A stretch of DNA of 64,000 nucleotides. Source: Lotus japonicus (lineage: Eukaryota > Streptophyta > Magnoliopsida > Fabales > Fabaceae). The notes beneath the pieces are model-generated. The model ran no database searches. It was not told the origin of the DNA and saw only the letters and a list, made by a program, of their open reading frames with translations. Positions within the stretch are counted from its first letter, which is position 1, and every line of letters starts with the position of its first letter. The translations under genes were made by a program, and so were the position numbers. The DNA lies in the NCBI RefSeq assembly GCF_012489685.1, contig NC_080043.1, positions 56,938,289 to 57,002,288 on the forward strand, read 5' to 3'. This document shows positions 33,825-45,232 of the stretch, piece after piece.

Positions 33825-35029
33825 TGTAAGATCAAGTTTTGATCGAGTAGTACAACTCTATGTTTTGATGATTACAAGTTAACATTTTAGTATGAACAAT
33901 TATGGTACTCTAACGTGTTTTTCTGAGTGTGCTATTTACAGGCTCTGACCTCAATTCAATCTCACACAAATCAGAAGCACCGTGCATAAAGAGTGACCCA
34001 AGCAACGCTTTCGCAACATCTATGTTCACTCTGAACAGTAGAAATGCTTCAGAAGATCTGAAGTCACACAAGCTCTGATATGGACTCAGTCACTTGAAGT
34101 TCTGAAGATCTAGACGGTCTGACAACCAAGAAACTCTGAAGGTTCAGATGTTCTGATGGTGTAGAAAACTCTGAAGATCCAGAAGCTGAAAAGTGGAAAC
34201 TCTGATGTCCAGAAGCAAGATGACTCTGAAGACCATGTACTTCCCTCTGAGTTCAGAATTAGAAGATCCAACGGTCAGAGGATCTGTGCTTCCCTCTGAC
34301 TCTGATCAACGAGCTTCACAAGTTCCAACATGAAGCATTCCCCTGATCAGAAGTCTATTAGGTTTAAAGGTCAAGTCACTATCCAAGTACAAAAGCAAAT
34401 GTACTATCCTGACGACCTACCTAACATTCTCAGCCACAGCAGAAGCTGGAATTTCCAGAACTGCCCTCCAACGGTAGCATTTCCATGCAGCGTTCAAACC
34501 CTAATCATTGGAGTATAAATAGAGGCTGAAGATTGAAAGATGCGGTTGGAAGAATTACACACGCGCAAGCTATATTCAAACTTTCTAAGCATTCTTTCAT
34601 CTGAATTCATTATGTTTACTATTAGCTTTTCAGAAGCAAATTCTTTGTAAACATTCCTTCTTAAACAGTTGTTTAGTTACCTTTAGGAGATCAAGTTTGA
34701 TCGGATCCTAGAGAAGACTAAGAGAGTGAATCTTAGTGTGAGCTAAGTCAGTGTATCGTTAGTCACTTGTAGGTTTCAAGTGCAGTTGTAACATTTACCT
34801 GATTAGTGGATTGCCTTCATTCTAAGAAGGAAGAAATCACCTTAACGGGTGGACTGGATTAGCTTGAGTGATTCATCAAGTGAACCAGGATAAAATCCTT
34901 GTGTGCTTTTCTATCTCTTACCTTAAGCACTTTGTTCTCGAAAGATTTGATAAAATCTTTAAGGTGGAAGTTTTATTCTAAAAACGTTATTCAACCCCCC
35001 CCCCCTTTCTACCGTTTTTCATACCTTCA
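33825..35029 (+). repeat. 3' LTR of element D
   Basis: Starts TGTAAGATCAAG and ends CATACCTTCA (1205 bp). TATA box TATAAATAG at 34514-34522. Clearly related to the C LTR with scattered substitutions. The C-rich tract near the end is expanded. Confidence 0.93.
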
Positions 35030-35720
35030 CACAGGTGTCATGAAATTGAAGTCTCTGAGGGCGGGCGGAAACAGCCAGTTGCACAGTGCCAGAGCGCCGC
35101 GAGCAGGCGGGAGCAGCAGATCAGCGAAAGCGTAAAAAGGTCAAGAAAAGATCAAAGTCAGGACAGAGAAAGCCGAGAGACAGGGCAGAATGAACAATCT
35201 ACTTGCACCATTGATAAGAGGCGTTGGGAGAATTGGGATATGGACGCATCTAGTAGGGGCGTGCTAGCAATTGAGCTCAGGCTTACCGCCGAGCAGGAAG
35301 GGGGCTTGGATAGGTTTGTAGAGGACAACGTGGACCTCTTTAGCTGGGAACAAGAGGAGGCAATGCTCCGGAGATTGCCCACATTCAACAGGCCAGTACA
35401 GTTGGCGAGAAGGAAGGTGAAAAGGGCGGATCTATAGGGAGCAAGCAAGGAAGTTGGTCTGACTCAGTCACAGTGCCGTCAGGATAAGAGAAGGAATAAT
35501 ATGAAAGGCGAGAACCCAGTGGAGGCCGCGGGTATGAGGCCAACAAAGGTGGACCAACGCGTCGGGCGAGAGAACGAGCTAGGAAAGCCTCCCTTTTACT
35601 ATAGAGTCGTCGAGCAGGGCGACGGGCCGAAGGATGAGGTGTTAGGTGTGGTGCTCTGATCAAGGGAGCTGGCGACAGAGCAAGGGCGCGGCGAGGAGAC
35701 TGAAGAACTAGGACAAAAAT
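35030..35720 (+). pseudogene. Degenerate pol remnant of element E1
   Basis: The frame around 35240-35437 reads LDRFVEDNVDLFSWEQEE, resembling the linker before RT in Tat-type pol (typically ...N-DVFAW...). RT and RNase H are absent. Later text with FYYRVVEQGDGP (~35595) may be the integrase C-terminus. Several stops interrupt. Assignment of the second part is weak. Confidence 0.45.
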
Positions 35721-36300
35721 AAAGATGCACTCTTTTTCTCCACCACAGGAGTTTTTTAACGAGGCATCCCTCGAATGTAAAACCTTTTTACAAATCAAAT
35801 ATACAAGGATTTTCTAAGCAATACTCCTAACCCTCAAATGAATTGAGACGGCAGCCTGGTGGGAAAAATTCCCTGAAGGTGGCGATTCCAACACGACCTT
35901 CATGTCTGGGGATCGCTCCGGAAAGTCCGGCGCTGACCGTAGCCACCCGTTGGCGACGTGTGCGGATAAGCTTCTTATCCCAAGAACCTCCCCGAAATAT
36001 GGGCGAGTCAAGTCTCCCCGAAACGCGGGCGAGCATTTTTAACTAGGCCAAGCCTCGGGCAACCCACATGGCCATAGGGTCTCGAGCAACCATAAGTCCC
36101 CGCCTAATAAGGCTGGTGGGGCCACACCTAATTTACGGGAAAAGCGTGTGAATAAAGCCTCGGTCAAAGACTGAGCAAAATTCCTAGTTATACCCAGCAC
36201 ACTCTCAAGGTTATTCACGCGAAACTCATATTCAAGCACTGGAGACATGTGCAAAATGGCGACGTAACGTAGGGTGAGACACGTAGCGGGTCGCCAGACT

Positions 36301-36384
36301 TGCTAATTCATTCATACATTCATGCATTCATTCATTCATTCATTTATCCATTCACTATGTATTTGCTCGTTCATTCATTAAATC
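36301..36384. repeat. (ATTC)n tetranucleotide repeat in element E1
   Basis: Imperfect ATTC/CATT repeats, matched by a purer run at the homologous site of element E (47813-47840). Confidence 0.85.
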
Positions 36385-36435
36385 ATGCAGTCATAAGGAA
36401 AAATTATTTTATTCATTAAAGCCAGTTGAGTACAT

Positions 36436-36836
36436 TCAAAATGGAGGATTCATCCTCATTACATGATATTGATCTAGCATTGCTGCTAGCTGCCTATCTA
36501 AGATACGCCTCTGAAATATCAGCTGCACCATCTCTTTCATCACTCTTCCTTTCGCTCCTCTGTGTCGTTTTCTCGGAGCTCCAGTTCCCATTCCCAACCA
36601 CCAATATGTCTGTTGATTTCAGCCTCCTCTTGGAGGAGCCCGCCTAGCTCCTCCACATATTCCAGAAAGATACGAATGGCCGCATCCAGATCCGGGTTCA
36701 ACTCCATTGCCAACAACCGACAGACTAGCTGACGGATGTGGCCTACGGACGTCCTCTGGTATTATAATGCGGCATAGAAGTTCTGCTCGAAAGCTCTTTC
36801 TTTCAATTCGTTCAGAGCTCTTTCATAGTTTGCCAT
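36436..36836 (-). pseudogene. Antisense accessory gene of element E1 (broken)
   Basis: Starts MANYERALNELKERAFEQN at 36836 on the minus strand. It has an in-frame TAA near codon 25 and a 1-bp deletion (near 36535) relative to the intact E copy. TATAAATA (+ strand 36882-36889) is kept, but the upstream 13-mer region is deleted relative to E (near 36968). Confidence 0.8.
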
Positions 36837-37288
36837 AGATGATTATTTTCAAGTTTGTTTCTCTCCCTCAGATAGCCCTGCTATTTATATTCATGGAACG
36901 CTTGCTAGCATTTAAACATTGAAACACCTTCCCGAGACTCCGTTACCAAGGTCATCTTTGAATGTCTTAAATTCACTGCTGCGATTAAAGGATGAGGCAT
37001 TTCGGGAATAAAAGTCAGGAATTTGCAGTCCAAGGGTTCCCCTTAGCGTGTTACATGCGGCTTACACGAGCCAGATCACCAGGACTCATGATGGGCATGG
37101 CTCCAACGGGGAGGGACGGGGACCCGAACTTTGTTGCGGCCGACTTACTCAGTTAAAAATAAAGTAATAAACAAGAAGAATAGAACAAAAAAAAGGGGGG
37201 GCTAAAACATGACGAAGCAAAACACAAAGGGAGCTCAGAATCTTCATTGAAAGAGGACAGAAAAATGAATTGTTGTTACATGGCTGAT

Positions 37289-39516
37289 TTAAGGATCATT
37301 AACATTTTCATCTTGCTCTACATCTTCTTCGTTCAGGAAACGCGCGGTGACGAAGCCGGGAGGATCGTCGGGACCGACCAATCCGGCAGGAGTCACCTTC
37401 TGGAATGCTCCCATCTGGCTGAGATCAATTTGGGGGTGGAGGCGTTGAATTTGGGTTTTGGCAAGGAAGAAGCCACGACCACGCTCGAAGACAGCGCCAG
37501 CAACAGCATCTGACCTCATCTTTTCTTCTAAGGCCTTCGCGTCAGACTAGGCCTGGGCCTTTGCTGCAGACAGAGCCTCATTTTTCTTCGCCAGTTCGGC
37601 ACGGAGGGTTTCAAGTTCCTCGCCCATTGAAGAAATGGCTTGATCCTTGGAGGCCACAAAATCTTCTTTCGCGTTGGACTCTAACTTCGCCTCCTGCTGG
37701 AGTTTTGCAAGGGCCCCTTCCAGTTCCGAAATCTTCTAGTCTCGAAACTCCAAACTAACCTCAGAACGGCTAATCTGCTCAGCCAGCCCTTTGGAAAATG
37801 AGGCTTCTTGGGAGGCTAGCTTGGCAAGAAGCGCCTTACGCTCCTCAAGGAATCCAGCGTTGAGGACGCGAAGGCGGGCCACCTCCGACCGTAGTGCCTC
37901 GGTGTCTTTGGTGGACCACTTATAACGATGGAAATCATGGAGCACTGTCGGAAAAGCACCCTCTGACACTCTATCTAAGCCCTCTTGTTGAACCACTTCG
38001 TCCATCCTCACGACCTGCGCTGGTGTCAAGGATAGGGAACATGGCGATCCCCGGTTTACAGAGTTTAGGGGCGGAGGCGAATTGTGTCCCAGGGGTGGTG
38101 GTGGCGGTAAACAAGCAGATAGTGTCGAGCTTTGACCGGAAAGTGGCGGGATAATCGTTCCCTCAGGGGGCGATCTACCATCAGGATCGCCCCGGGCGTT
38201 GAGCGAAGAAGCTAGAGTCACCTAGGGGGGTCCGCCGAGCTGAGCCGCCTTAAGAGTCTCCTCGGGACCATGAGAAGTCGTGACGGTAGCGGGGACGTTC
38301 TCCCCGCCAGAGGAAGAGGTAGTAGTCAAGGGGTGTGGCTTCTTGGAGGGGTGGTCGGGAGGCTCCCTTGCCAAGAGCCCATTTTCCACTCACCCGCCGG
38401 AGCCGTTGAAGAAGATGTCTTGTCGCCCTTCAGGTTGACCCGGGGGAGGTATGGGATATTCTTTTTCTTTTCAAAGGCGGTCAGAAGGTCCGCACTAGCG
38501 AAATTCATCTTCCTTGAAATGAAAGGCAACATCAGAGTCAGTAGGGGGTAAGAAGTTTAACATAAACAAGGGATAAGGGACGATGCAGGGAAGGGGCAAG
38601 AAAACCTAAGTAAGCGGGAGTTGATGAAATTTTGGCTTTTCCGATCACGCGAGAGTAGTCTAAGACCGCGAGTTTAGCTAGGAAGCTGATAACAACTTTG
38701 TCCGCAGGAGTTAGAGAATCCTCAGGTGGGTCGACTATCGGGGATACTTCTTGGGTCTAGTAGAAGGGAAATCGGGCGGTTCCGTCCCTCAGGGTAAAAC
38801 TCTCGAGGTATTCGTGAGATACCACGATCTTGAAATACCTTCGGGCAAGGTCGATGGTGATTGTGGGCCAAAAGGGGCTGAAGCGTTGACGGTCGGGTCT
38901 AGCTTCCAGGGAAACCCAGCTGCGTGGTGGTGAAGGCTAGGCGGACGCCCCATAGAAGTAGAAGAAGTGAGAGGGCTCGGGCTCTTGCTGGATTGCGTCC
39001 CAATGGATTTCAAAAGAGCGCAGGAAAGCCCAGTTGTTGGGATGAAGCTGACACGGAGCGACGTTGATACTATGCAACACGGAGCAAACAAACGGAGAGA
39101 AGGGAAACCTGATTCCCAAACTTGTGAACATGTACTCGTACACATAGAAGAAGTGGGGGTGATTCACGAGTTGGTCAAGGAGGCAAAGCCAAGGGAACTC
39201 AGAGGCTGAGCAACCGCCATAGTACAGAATGTTGTCAAGGGGTTTCTCATGACAAAACCCACCAGACTCTGAGGAAATTTCGCAGATGGACGACCACTGC
39301 TCTAAACTGGACAGTTGGTTAGGAATTGTCCTGGCCGCGAGGCCCCTTACCATAGGAACTGGCAAGGATTCCGAAGACTTAGCTCGGAAAGCGACAATGT
39401 CTTTTTTATCGAGCGGAACTCCCCCGGGGGGGAGGATCGACAGGGGGAACGTACCGTAAGGGGGTGGCAATGGTGACTATGCGGTTGGAGTTCTTGGTTC
39501 GGCGTCTTGAAGCCAT
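37289..39516 (-). pseudogene. Large antisense gene of element E1 (Transposase_28-like 'gypsy-type transposon' protein), broken
   Basis: Minus strand, from ATG at 39516 (MASRRRTKNSN). A frameshift in the CCCCCC/GGGGG tract near 39420 leads into the 38937-39470 frame. That frame carries the hallmark LGIRFPFSPFVCSVLHSI, then APCQLHPNNWAFL and HFFYFYG, typical of the Transposase_28 family. After a stop, degenerate text (FPFYW landmark) leads to a Pro-rich region and a coiled coil at 38221-37736, then a C-terminal acidic segment ending at 37289. Several stops confirm decay. Such antisense genes occur in Tat-lineage elements such as Grande. Role unknown. A TATA-like CTTTATA (39696-39702, inverse TATAAAG) lies upstream. 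Confidence 0.75.
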
Positions 39517-40280
39517 AAAAGGAAAGGACACAGGAAATGAAAATTACTCTGAAGTTGTAAAGACTCACCGGGAGAAAGGGCGGCGCGTGGGGCGCTGTGA
39601 GAACTGAGGCAGTGGTCTGTTGAAGGGGTTTCGCTCGTAAAAAGGGTGGCCTGGAGTTGGGGTTGTGAAAGGAGTAAAGGATGGGGAAGCAGCGTCTTTA
39701 TAGGAGGGGGATGATGATGATCGAGGGGAAACGTGTGAGGAAGTGATGTGGGCAGTTGAGAAACGTGGAGGGAAGGTGGAAAATCGTGCACCATACCGAC
39801 GGAGAAATGATTGCAGTTGCGGGATTTCGGGGAGTGGGAATGTCGCAATAAATGAAAACTGCAACAGTTGAAGCAAATTGGTTCAAATTCAAATTGACAG
39901 GTTTTTCTGGGGATTTTGAGGGGACGTTTCAAGGAAGGCAGTTGGGATTCTGCAGACCTCTACTGCCACGTGGCATAGGCCTACTAATGCGTGTCAAGCC
40001 ACCACGGCTCATGACATATGCATGACTGCAACTGGGCGAGAAAACCAAGTGTTGATGATGGCTCCCGCCACTAGCTCACTTGTGGACTCGGGAGATCGAA
40101 GAAACTTGTTAGGAAAAATTAAAAAGTCAGTCTTAGGTTTTAGTTATCAAGCCATGCTGGCGATTGTTTTGAGTCATTAGGCTTTAGCACTAGTTAGTTT
40201 TCTCATAATCGTCACCTCAGGTTTCTTCTTAAAAGACACACTCAGCTCTCACGCTTCGAGCTCGGTGTCTTGTGGACTTG

Positions 40281-40600
40281 TGGACTAGGCGAGACCCTAG
40301 GGTCTCTAGCCCAGGCGCGCCAACCCGGGGCGACGTGCGAGCCAGGAAATTGGGCCTTCTCCCGGGAGGCCCAACTGGCCCATTAAGAGGAATTAGGGGC
40401 GCCAAGCCCAACCCCCAAATCTATAAATATGTGACGGTTACTAGTTGTAAGGGACTCTTAGCTCATTTGAGAAATATAAGCTTGAAATTCAGTTACTTTC
40501 CCTCTCTAAGCGGTTACGCTCTAAACTCTCTCTAGATTCTCACATCACGATCCTTTCACTGTGGGTACCGTACCTCATCTCTATGTTCTTGGATAGAACA
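40281..40600 (+). repeat. 3' LTR of element E1 (320 bp)
   Basis: TGGACTAGGCG...GGATAGAACA, 320 bp, the same length as both LTRs of element E, whose ends are fixed by target duplications. TATA box TATAAATA at 40422-40429. Confidence 0.8.
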
Positions 40601-41006
40601 CCCTTAAATTTACTGAAATGGGTAAAATAAACATTTTCTTAAAATTTCAGGTTTGTTAAGAAATTAGTAAAAGGGAGAGAGAAGAGAGGAGCAAGTATGA
40701 GACAAGTGATTCTGTGGAATGAGGTTTGGCTGCTTGATGCAGCTTCCTTTATTTATAGTACTAGAGCTAGGTCAATTCATGGAGAGGATACACATGGACC
40801 AAGCCCACAAACTTTCTACTATAGCCCATATACCCAAATACACACGGTCATCCAAACTATTCATAATACAGTTAAATTTTAACAAAATTTATTACATGAC
40901 ATATTTTTTCCCAAATTATCCTCTCTTAATTTTGCTGATATAAAAATCTAATTTTAATTGCGCATGCCATCATTACATTTTTTGTCTATCTAATTTAATT
41001 GATTCC
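40601..41006. other. AT-rich stretch without a recognised gene
   Basis: No convincing ORF. 40680-40800 (GAGAGAGAAGAGAGGAGC followed by an inverted TATAAATA-like box at ~40751) could be an inverted LTR fragment of an unidentified element, but I cannot define its ends. Confidence 0.4.
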
Positions 41007-41355
41007 TTTTTTTTTTGGAGAAACCAAATATATAAAAAGAAGAGGCCAAAACCTCAGGGGAATACATAAGAGTTAGAGTACAATAAAGAAACAGGGAGAC
41101 AAATAATGAAACTAGCCTAAGGGAGAGACAAACCAGAGCTCAAAGAAAGAAAAACAGAAACCAGAAACAACAAATAAAAGCTACAAAAGGGACCCAAGTG
41201 GAAAAACAAAGCTAGCTGGCGCGGAAAGGCCACGAGGGACCTCAACCTCATAGCAACAAAACTGTTCACGAGCCAAGGGAACAACAGGAAGTAGTAAAAT
41301 AAACACTGCTACAGCCTCATTAATATCAGACATTTCCACTAAAATCATGAGAGTT
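41007..41355 (-). mobile_element. 5'-truncated LINE (or SINE-like) retroposon, inverted
   Basis: The + strand begins with ten Ts (41007-41016), i.e. a poly(A) tail on the minus strand. It is flanked by 9-bp direct repeats ATTGATTCC (40998-41006 and 41356-41364). The minus strand before the tail (GGTTTTGGCCTCTTC then TATATATTTGGTTTCTCC) looks like a plant LINE 3' untranslated end. The 349-bp length implies strong 5' truncation. Confidence 0.75.
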
Positions 41356-41592
41356 ATTGATTCCTAATTCTAACATAGTTATTATATTATGTAAATAATT
41401 TTTTTGATATTTTAAAAAAAAATTAAGTTGATAATATATTTTTATAAATATTAATAAATACGGACTGCCCCTATGTGCACATCAATTTGAAAGGGGGTTC
41501 ACAAAAATAGATTTTGAGGGAAAGATTGGTGTTAGGCCGTTGGTGCCATGGAAGCCGCCACAAGGCTTGAATTTGAAATTTAATGTGGATGG

Positions 41593-43049
41593 TATTGGAA
41601 TCAAGTGTTAGAGTCAAGTCCCACATCGGAGAAGTCAAGGCAAGATGGAGAGTTTATAAGGAGATGTGACCCATAAACCTAATGCCTTAAGGTTTTAGGT
41701 TTAAGATATGGTGACCAAGATCTCCTTGGTGTCTCCCCTCGACCTTGCCCCATGGGTCCTCTCCGTGACTCTCCCCATCAAGTAGTATCATAGCTGATGG
41801 TTCGTGGGACCAGGACGGCTCCTTGTGTCGAACGTCTTCCTAGCAGTGTGGCTAAGCAGCGGGTTCCGTTGGCAGCGGACGGCGGTGCAAGGTGGATAGC
41901 TTCCACAGACGGGAGGACCATGGGTGATGTGGTTGAGGGACTCACACTTGAGGGGAAGATTGTTGGAATCAAGTGTTGGAGTCAAGTCCCACATCGGAGA
42001 AGTCAAGGTGAGAGGGAGAGTTTATAAAAGATGTGACCCATAAACCTAATGCCTTAAGGTTTTGGGTTAAGATGTGGTGTCCAAGATCTCCTTGGCGTCT
42101 CCTCTCGGCCTTGGCCCATGAGTCCTCACCGTGACTCTCCCAACAAGTGGTATCAGAGCCGATGGTTGGTGTAGCCATGGTTACAGCTACTTGTGTCGAA
42201 AGTCTTCCTAGAGGTGTGGCTAGGTGGCGGGTTCTGTTGATGCGGTGCAGCGAACGGCGGTGCAAGAGTGGATAAGCTTCCGCAGAGGGGGGCCATGATA
42301 ATGTGGAGGTGACTCGCACTTGAGAGGGAGATTGTTGGAATCAAGTGTTAGAGTCAAGTCCCACATCGGAGAAGTCAAGGCAAGAGGGAGAGTTTATAAG
42401 GAGATGTGACCCATAAACCTAATGCCTTAAGGTTTTGGGTTAAGATGTGGTGTCCAAGATCTCCTTGGTGTTTCCCCTCGACCTTGCCCCATGGGTCCTC
42501 GCCGTGACTCTCCCAACAAGTGGTATCAGAGTCTATGGTTTGTGGGACCATGGTAACGGCTCCTTGTGTCGAAATTCTTCCTAGCAGTGTGGCTAGGCGG
42601 CGAATTCTGTTGGCAGCGAACGACAGTACAAGGTGAATAGCTTCCGCAGACGGGAGGACCATGGGTGATGTGGTTGAGGGACTCACACTTGAGGGGGAGA
42701 TTGTTGGAATCAAGTGTTAGAGTCAAGTTCCACATCGCAGAAGTCAAAGTAAGAGGGAGAGTTTATAAGGAGATGGACCCATAAACCTAATGCCTTAAGG
42801 TTTTGGGTTAAGATGTGGTGTCCAGGATCTCCTTGGTGTCTCCCCTCGACCTTGACTTCTCTGATTTGGGACTTGACTCCAACACTTGATTCCAACATCG
42901 GAGAAGTCAAGGTAAGAGGGAGAGTTTATAAGGAGATGGACCCATAAACCTAATGCCTTAAGGTTTTGGGTCAAGATGTGGTGTCCAAGATCTCCTTGGT
43001 GTCTCCTCTCGGCCTTGGCCCATGAGTCCTCGTCGTGACTCGCCCAACA
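41593..43049 (+). mobile_element. Tandem array of TRIM elements (five LTRs, one target duplication)
   Basis: LTRs of ~186 bp at 41593-41780, 41961-42145, 42333-42518, 42702-~42851 (truncated) and ~42896-43049. They start TGTTGGAATCAAGTG (first copy TATTGG) and end CCCAACA. Each of the first three is followed by a PBS (TGGTATCAGAGC at 42148 and, with changes, 41783 and 42521) and a ~180-bp spacer ending in a PPT (GAGGGGGAGAT type). The whole array is bounded by one 5-bp duplication GATGG (41588-41592 and 43050-43054). No coding capacity: terminal-repeat retrotransposon in miniature. Confidence 0.9.
42852..42897 (-). repeat. Inverted 46-bp TRIM LTR end inside the array
   Basis: Reverse complement of the first 46 bases of the TRIM LTR, placed between the truncated fourth LTR and the forward remainder of the fifth. 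It is a local inversion or template-switch scar. Confidence 0.85.
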
Positions 43050-43539
43050 GATGGTTCTTTTCAATCCGGTTGTGTTGGACTTGGGGGGATTTTGAGGGAT
43101 AGAGAAGGAACTGTGTGGGGGAGATTCTCTAGAAAAGTGGAGGTGCAGCGCGCTGATGAGGCGGATGTGTTGGCTATTTTGTACGCTTTGCTGTTTTGCC
43201 AACAATTTATGGTTCTCTCTGTGGAGATTGAGAGTGATTCTACTCTTGTTGTTGGCTGGGTGAGTGGTGCGAAAAATAGACCTTGGAATCTCACAAATGA
43301 GCTGAATGTGATTGATTACTTGCAACCAATGGTGGCTTGTAATGGAGTTTCTCATATTTTACGGGAAGGGAATGCGGAAACGGATGAGCTAGCTAAGGAA
43401 GGGTGCTTCCGTGAGGAACCGATTTGGTCTTATGTGGGTACCACTAGGCTATGAAATTATTTTTCCACCTGTTTTTCATTTGTTTGCAGGAGAGGATTCA
43501 TTTGCTTCTGTTTTGGCCGCTTTGATTAATGTTTTGCTT

Positions 43540-43790
43540 CTGCCGCTGTTTTGGATGTTGCTTTTATTGGTTGATATTTGCTGTTGTTTTTGTTCACGTT
43601 TTGTGCTGCTGCTCTTGTTGTTTGCTGTTGCTGTCCACTGCTGTTGCTGTTGTTGCTGAGCTGCTGGAATTTCGTTGGCTGTTGTTGCTGTTATTGTTGT
43701 TGTTTTGCTGTTGCTGTCCATTGTTGTTGAGTTTGTTGCTGGTGTTGTTTAATGTTGCTGATGTTGTTTTGCGGTTGTTGTTATAGCTGG
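43540..43790. repeat. GTT/GCT-rich low-complexity tract
   Basis: Imperfect GCTGTT/GTTGTT trinucleotide repeats just after the RNase H stop. They give long open frames of Leu/Cys or Gln/Asn on both strands, which are composition artefacts. Confidence 0.85.
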
Positions 43791-44507
43791 CACGTTTTTG
43801 GCCTGTTCTACTGTATGATCTGCCCTTGTGTAATTTTTGGCATCTAGGATTTTTTGCTCTGTTGCAGAATGATTATCCCAAGAATGTGGTACTCTTTTTC
43901 CTTACTTGGTTTTTATCCCAATGGGTTTTTCCAAGTAAGGTTTTAATAAGGCTCATTCTTGGGGTGTCGTCTTAGTCATTTTGTGGGATGGTGGTGGGTT
44001 TTTAGAACAGCTAAATTTGTTTTTCGTTTGCTTTAGCCTTTGTCAGACTCATATTGGATTTGGTCCTTGCCTTGAGCTGCTTTGTCTTAGGCTTCTATTA
44101 TATATTCATTTCACTTTCAAAAGAAAATTAAGAAAACATAATAGTACTCACTATATTTTTTTCAAATTATTAACAACTCTATTTTATATTAACAACTACG
44201 GTACATTCAAAAAAAACAACTACGGTTAAATTATATGGTTTAATTATTATATTAAAAAATAGATTGGGAGATGATAGGATTATTAGGAAATAGGGGAAGA
44301 TTAGGAGGAAGGGAAATGAGTAATTAAGAAGGGTAATTTAGGAAAAAAAATGTCATGTGATTAACTCATTTAAAACTTAATAAATTTTTTAATAAAAGGT
44401 TTATTTTACACACTTTATTAAACTTAAAAGGATAAATGCACGTTTTTAAAAGTTAGAGTATAAGGTAGCGTTTGGTAGACAGAGGAGAAGGGAAAAGAAC
44501 GGGACAT
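43791..44507. other. LINE-like 3' tail and AT-rich intergenic DNA
   Basis: 43800-44110 resembles the 3' untranslated end of a plant LINE, tapering into TTTCAAAAGAAAA near 44125. 44126-44460 is AT-rich with no gene. TAAGGTAGCGTTTGGTAGACAGAGG at 44461-44485 looks like a DNA-transposon terminal sequence (GCGTTTGGTA type), but I found no matching inverted end downstream of the MYB-like remnant. Confidence 0.4.
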
Positions 44508-45232
44508 ATGGATTCTATTGAAGGTCAAAAACAGCCAAATGACAAATTTAAATCAGGAGCACATGACAGAGCTGCCCCAAGAATAAAGGCTAGGATGGAA
44601 GGTATTGACATTACTTGTAAACATGTGGCGAATAACCTGAAACGATGGAACGCAAAATATACCGCAGTGTTTGACATGATAAATACAAGTGGATTTGGAA
44701 CGACACCAAAAAATGTGTTATAGTTGATAGCCTGCAAGTGTTGCAAAAATATTTGGCAGTATGTGTTTTTGTTTTAGTAACTCTATTATTTTATTAATCT
44801 TATTTTCTCTTATTTATCTAACTTTATTTTTGTATTTCCTTTTTAATCAAGCATCACCAGAGAGCCCAAAATTTTGTCAACAAACCATATCCAGAATATG
44901 AGAAGATGCAAATGATATTTGGAAAGGATCGTGTTGATGGTCACATTACCGAGTCATTTGATGATGCTGCAGAAGATACTCAACAAGAAAATGATTTAGG
45001 CAATGAGGCCTCTCAAGAAGAGAGTGAGATTCCTATAAACTTACCTCAATCTGCTCCTATTTCAGGACCAGCTTCAACTTCTCGAGCTTCAAGAAAACGT
45101 GCTAGCGAAAATGATAGATTAATAGCTTGTGTTGAAGCTTTTGCTACAAGTGTTAGCGCAGAAAATGATAACATGGCAATGGTGGCTAACAACTTTGCAC
45201 CTCAAAACCGATAGCATGATTTGGTTGCAGAT

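Larger units (their letters stand above)
13938..35029 (+). mobile_element. Element D: 5'-truncated Sirevirus, split by element C
   Basis: Forward order: end of gag and protease-integrase (13938-15241), [element C], reverse transcriptase-RNase H (27362-29247), env-position gene (29686-32555), antisense accessory gene (33127-32735), polypurine tract (33811-33824), 3' LTR (33825-35029). The 5' LTR and most of gag are missing at the junction with B. Coding frames carry several lesions. It abuts Tat-like element E1 at 35030, its likely insertion target. Confidence 0.9.
35030..40600 (+). mobile_element. Element E1: 3' part of a Tat-like Ty3/gypsy element
   Basis: Contains a pol remnant (35030-35720), a conserved tail beginning AGGCCAAGCC (~36043), an (ATTC)n tract, two antisense genes (36436-36836 and 37289-39516) and a 3' LTR (40281-40600). 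The tail, both antisense genes and the LTR match element E. Antisense ORFs before the 3' LTR are a documented trait of the Tat lineage. RT, RNase H and most of integrase are missing. Confidence 0.82.
41534..43454 (+). pseudogene. RNase H-like coding segment (probably LINE-derived) interrupted by a TRIM array
   Basis: 41534-41592 reads PWKPPQGLNLKFNVDG, the classic start of a plant RVT_3-type RNase H domain. The frame resumes at 43050 with DGSFQSG, then GLGGILRD, IESDSTLVV and LREGNAETDELA, ending at TAG 43452-43454. The GATGG duplicated at the TRIM insertion encodes the shared Asp-Gly. LINEs of plants carry this domain last, and the downstream text to ~44110 (pyrimidine-rich, TTTTTATCCC, GGGTTTTTCC) resembles a LINE 3' region. 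No RT is visible upstream, so a stand-alone RNase H-like gene cannot be excluded. Confidence 0.7.

Noticed and set aside
38270..39209. Plus-strand ORFs at 38270-38551, 38751-38933 and 38967-39209
   Set aside because: They lie opposite the Transposase_28-like antisense gene, whose minus-strand translation carries the recognisable motifs.
42148..42159. TGGTATCAGAGC repeats as tRNA genes
   Set aside because: They are 12-base primer binding sites of TRIM and chromovirus elements; no tRNA cloverleaf surrounds them.
43476..43786. Long Leu/Cys- or Gln/Asn-rich ORFs on both strands
   Set aside because: They are produced by the GCTGTT/GTTGTT low-complexity tract and have no domain or codon signature of a gene.
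44461..44485. GCGTTTGGTA-type sequence as a defined transposon end
   Set aside because: Suggestive of a PIF/Harbinger or hAT terminus beside the MYB-like remnant, but no inverted partner or target duplication was found downstream.
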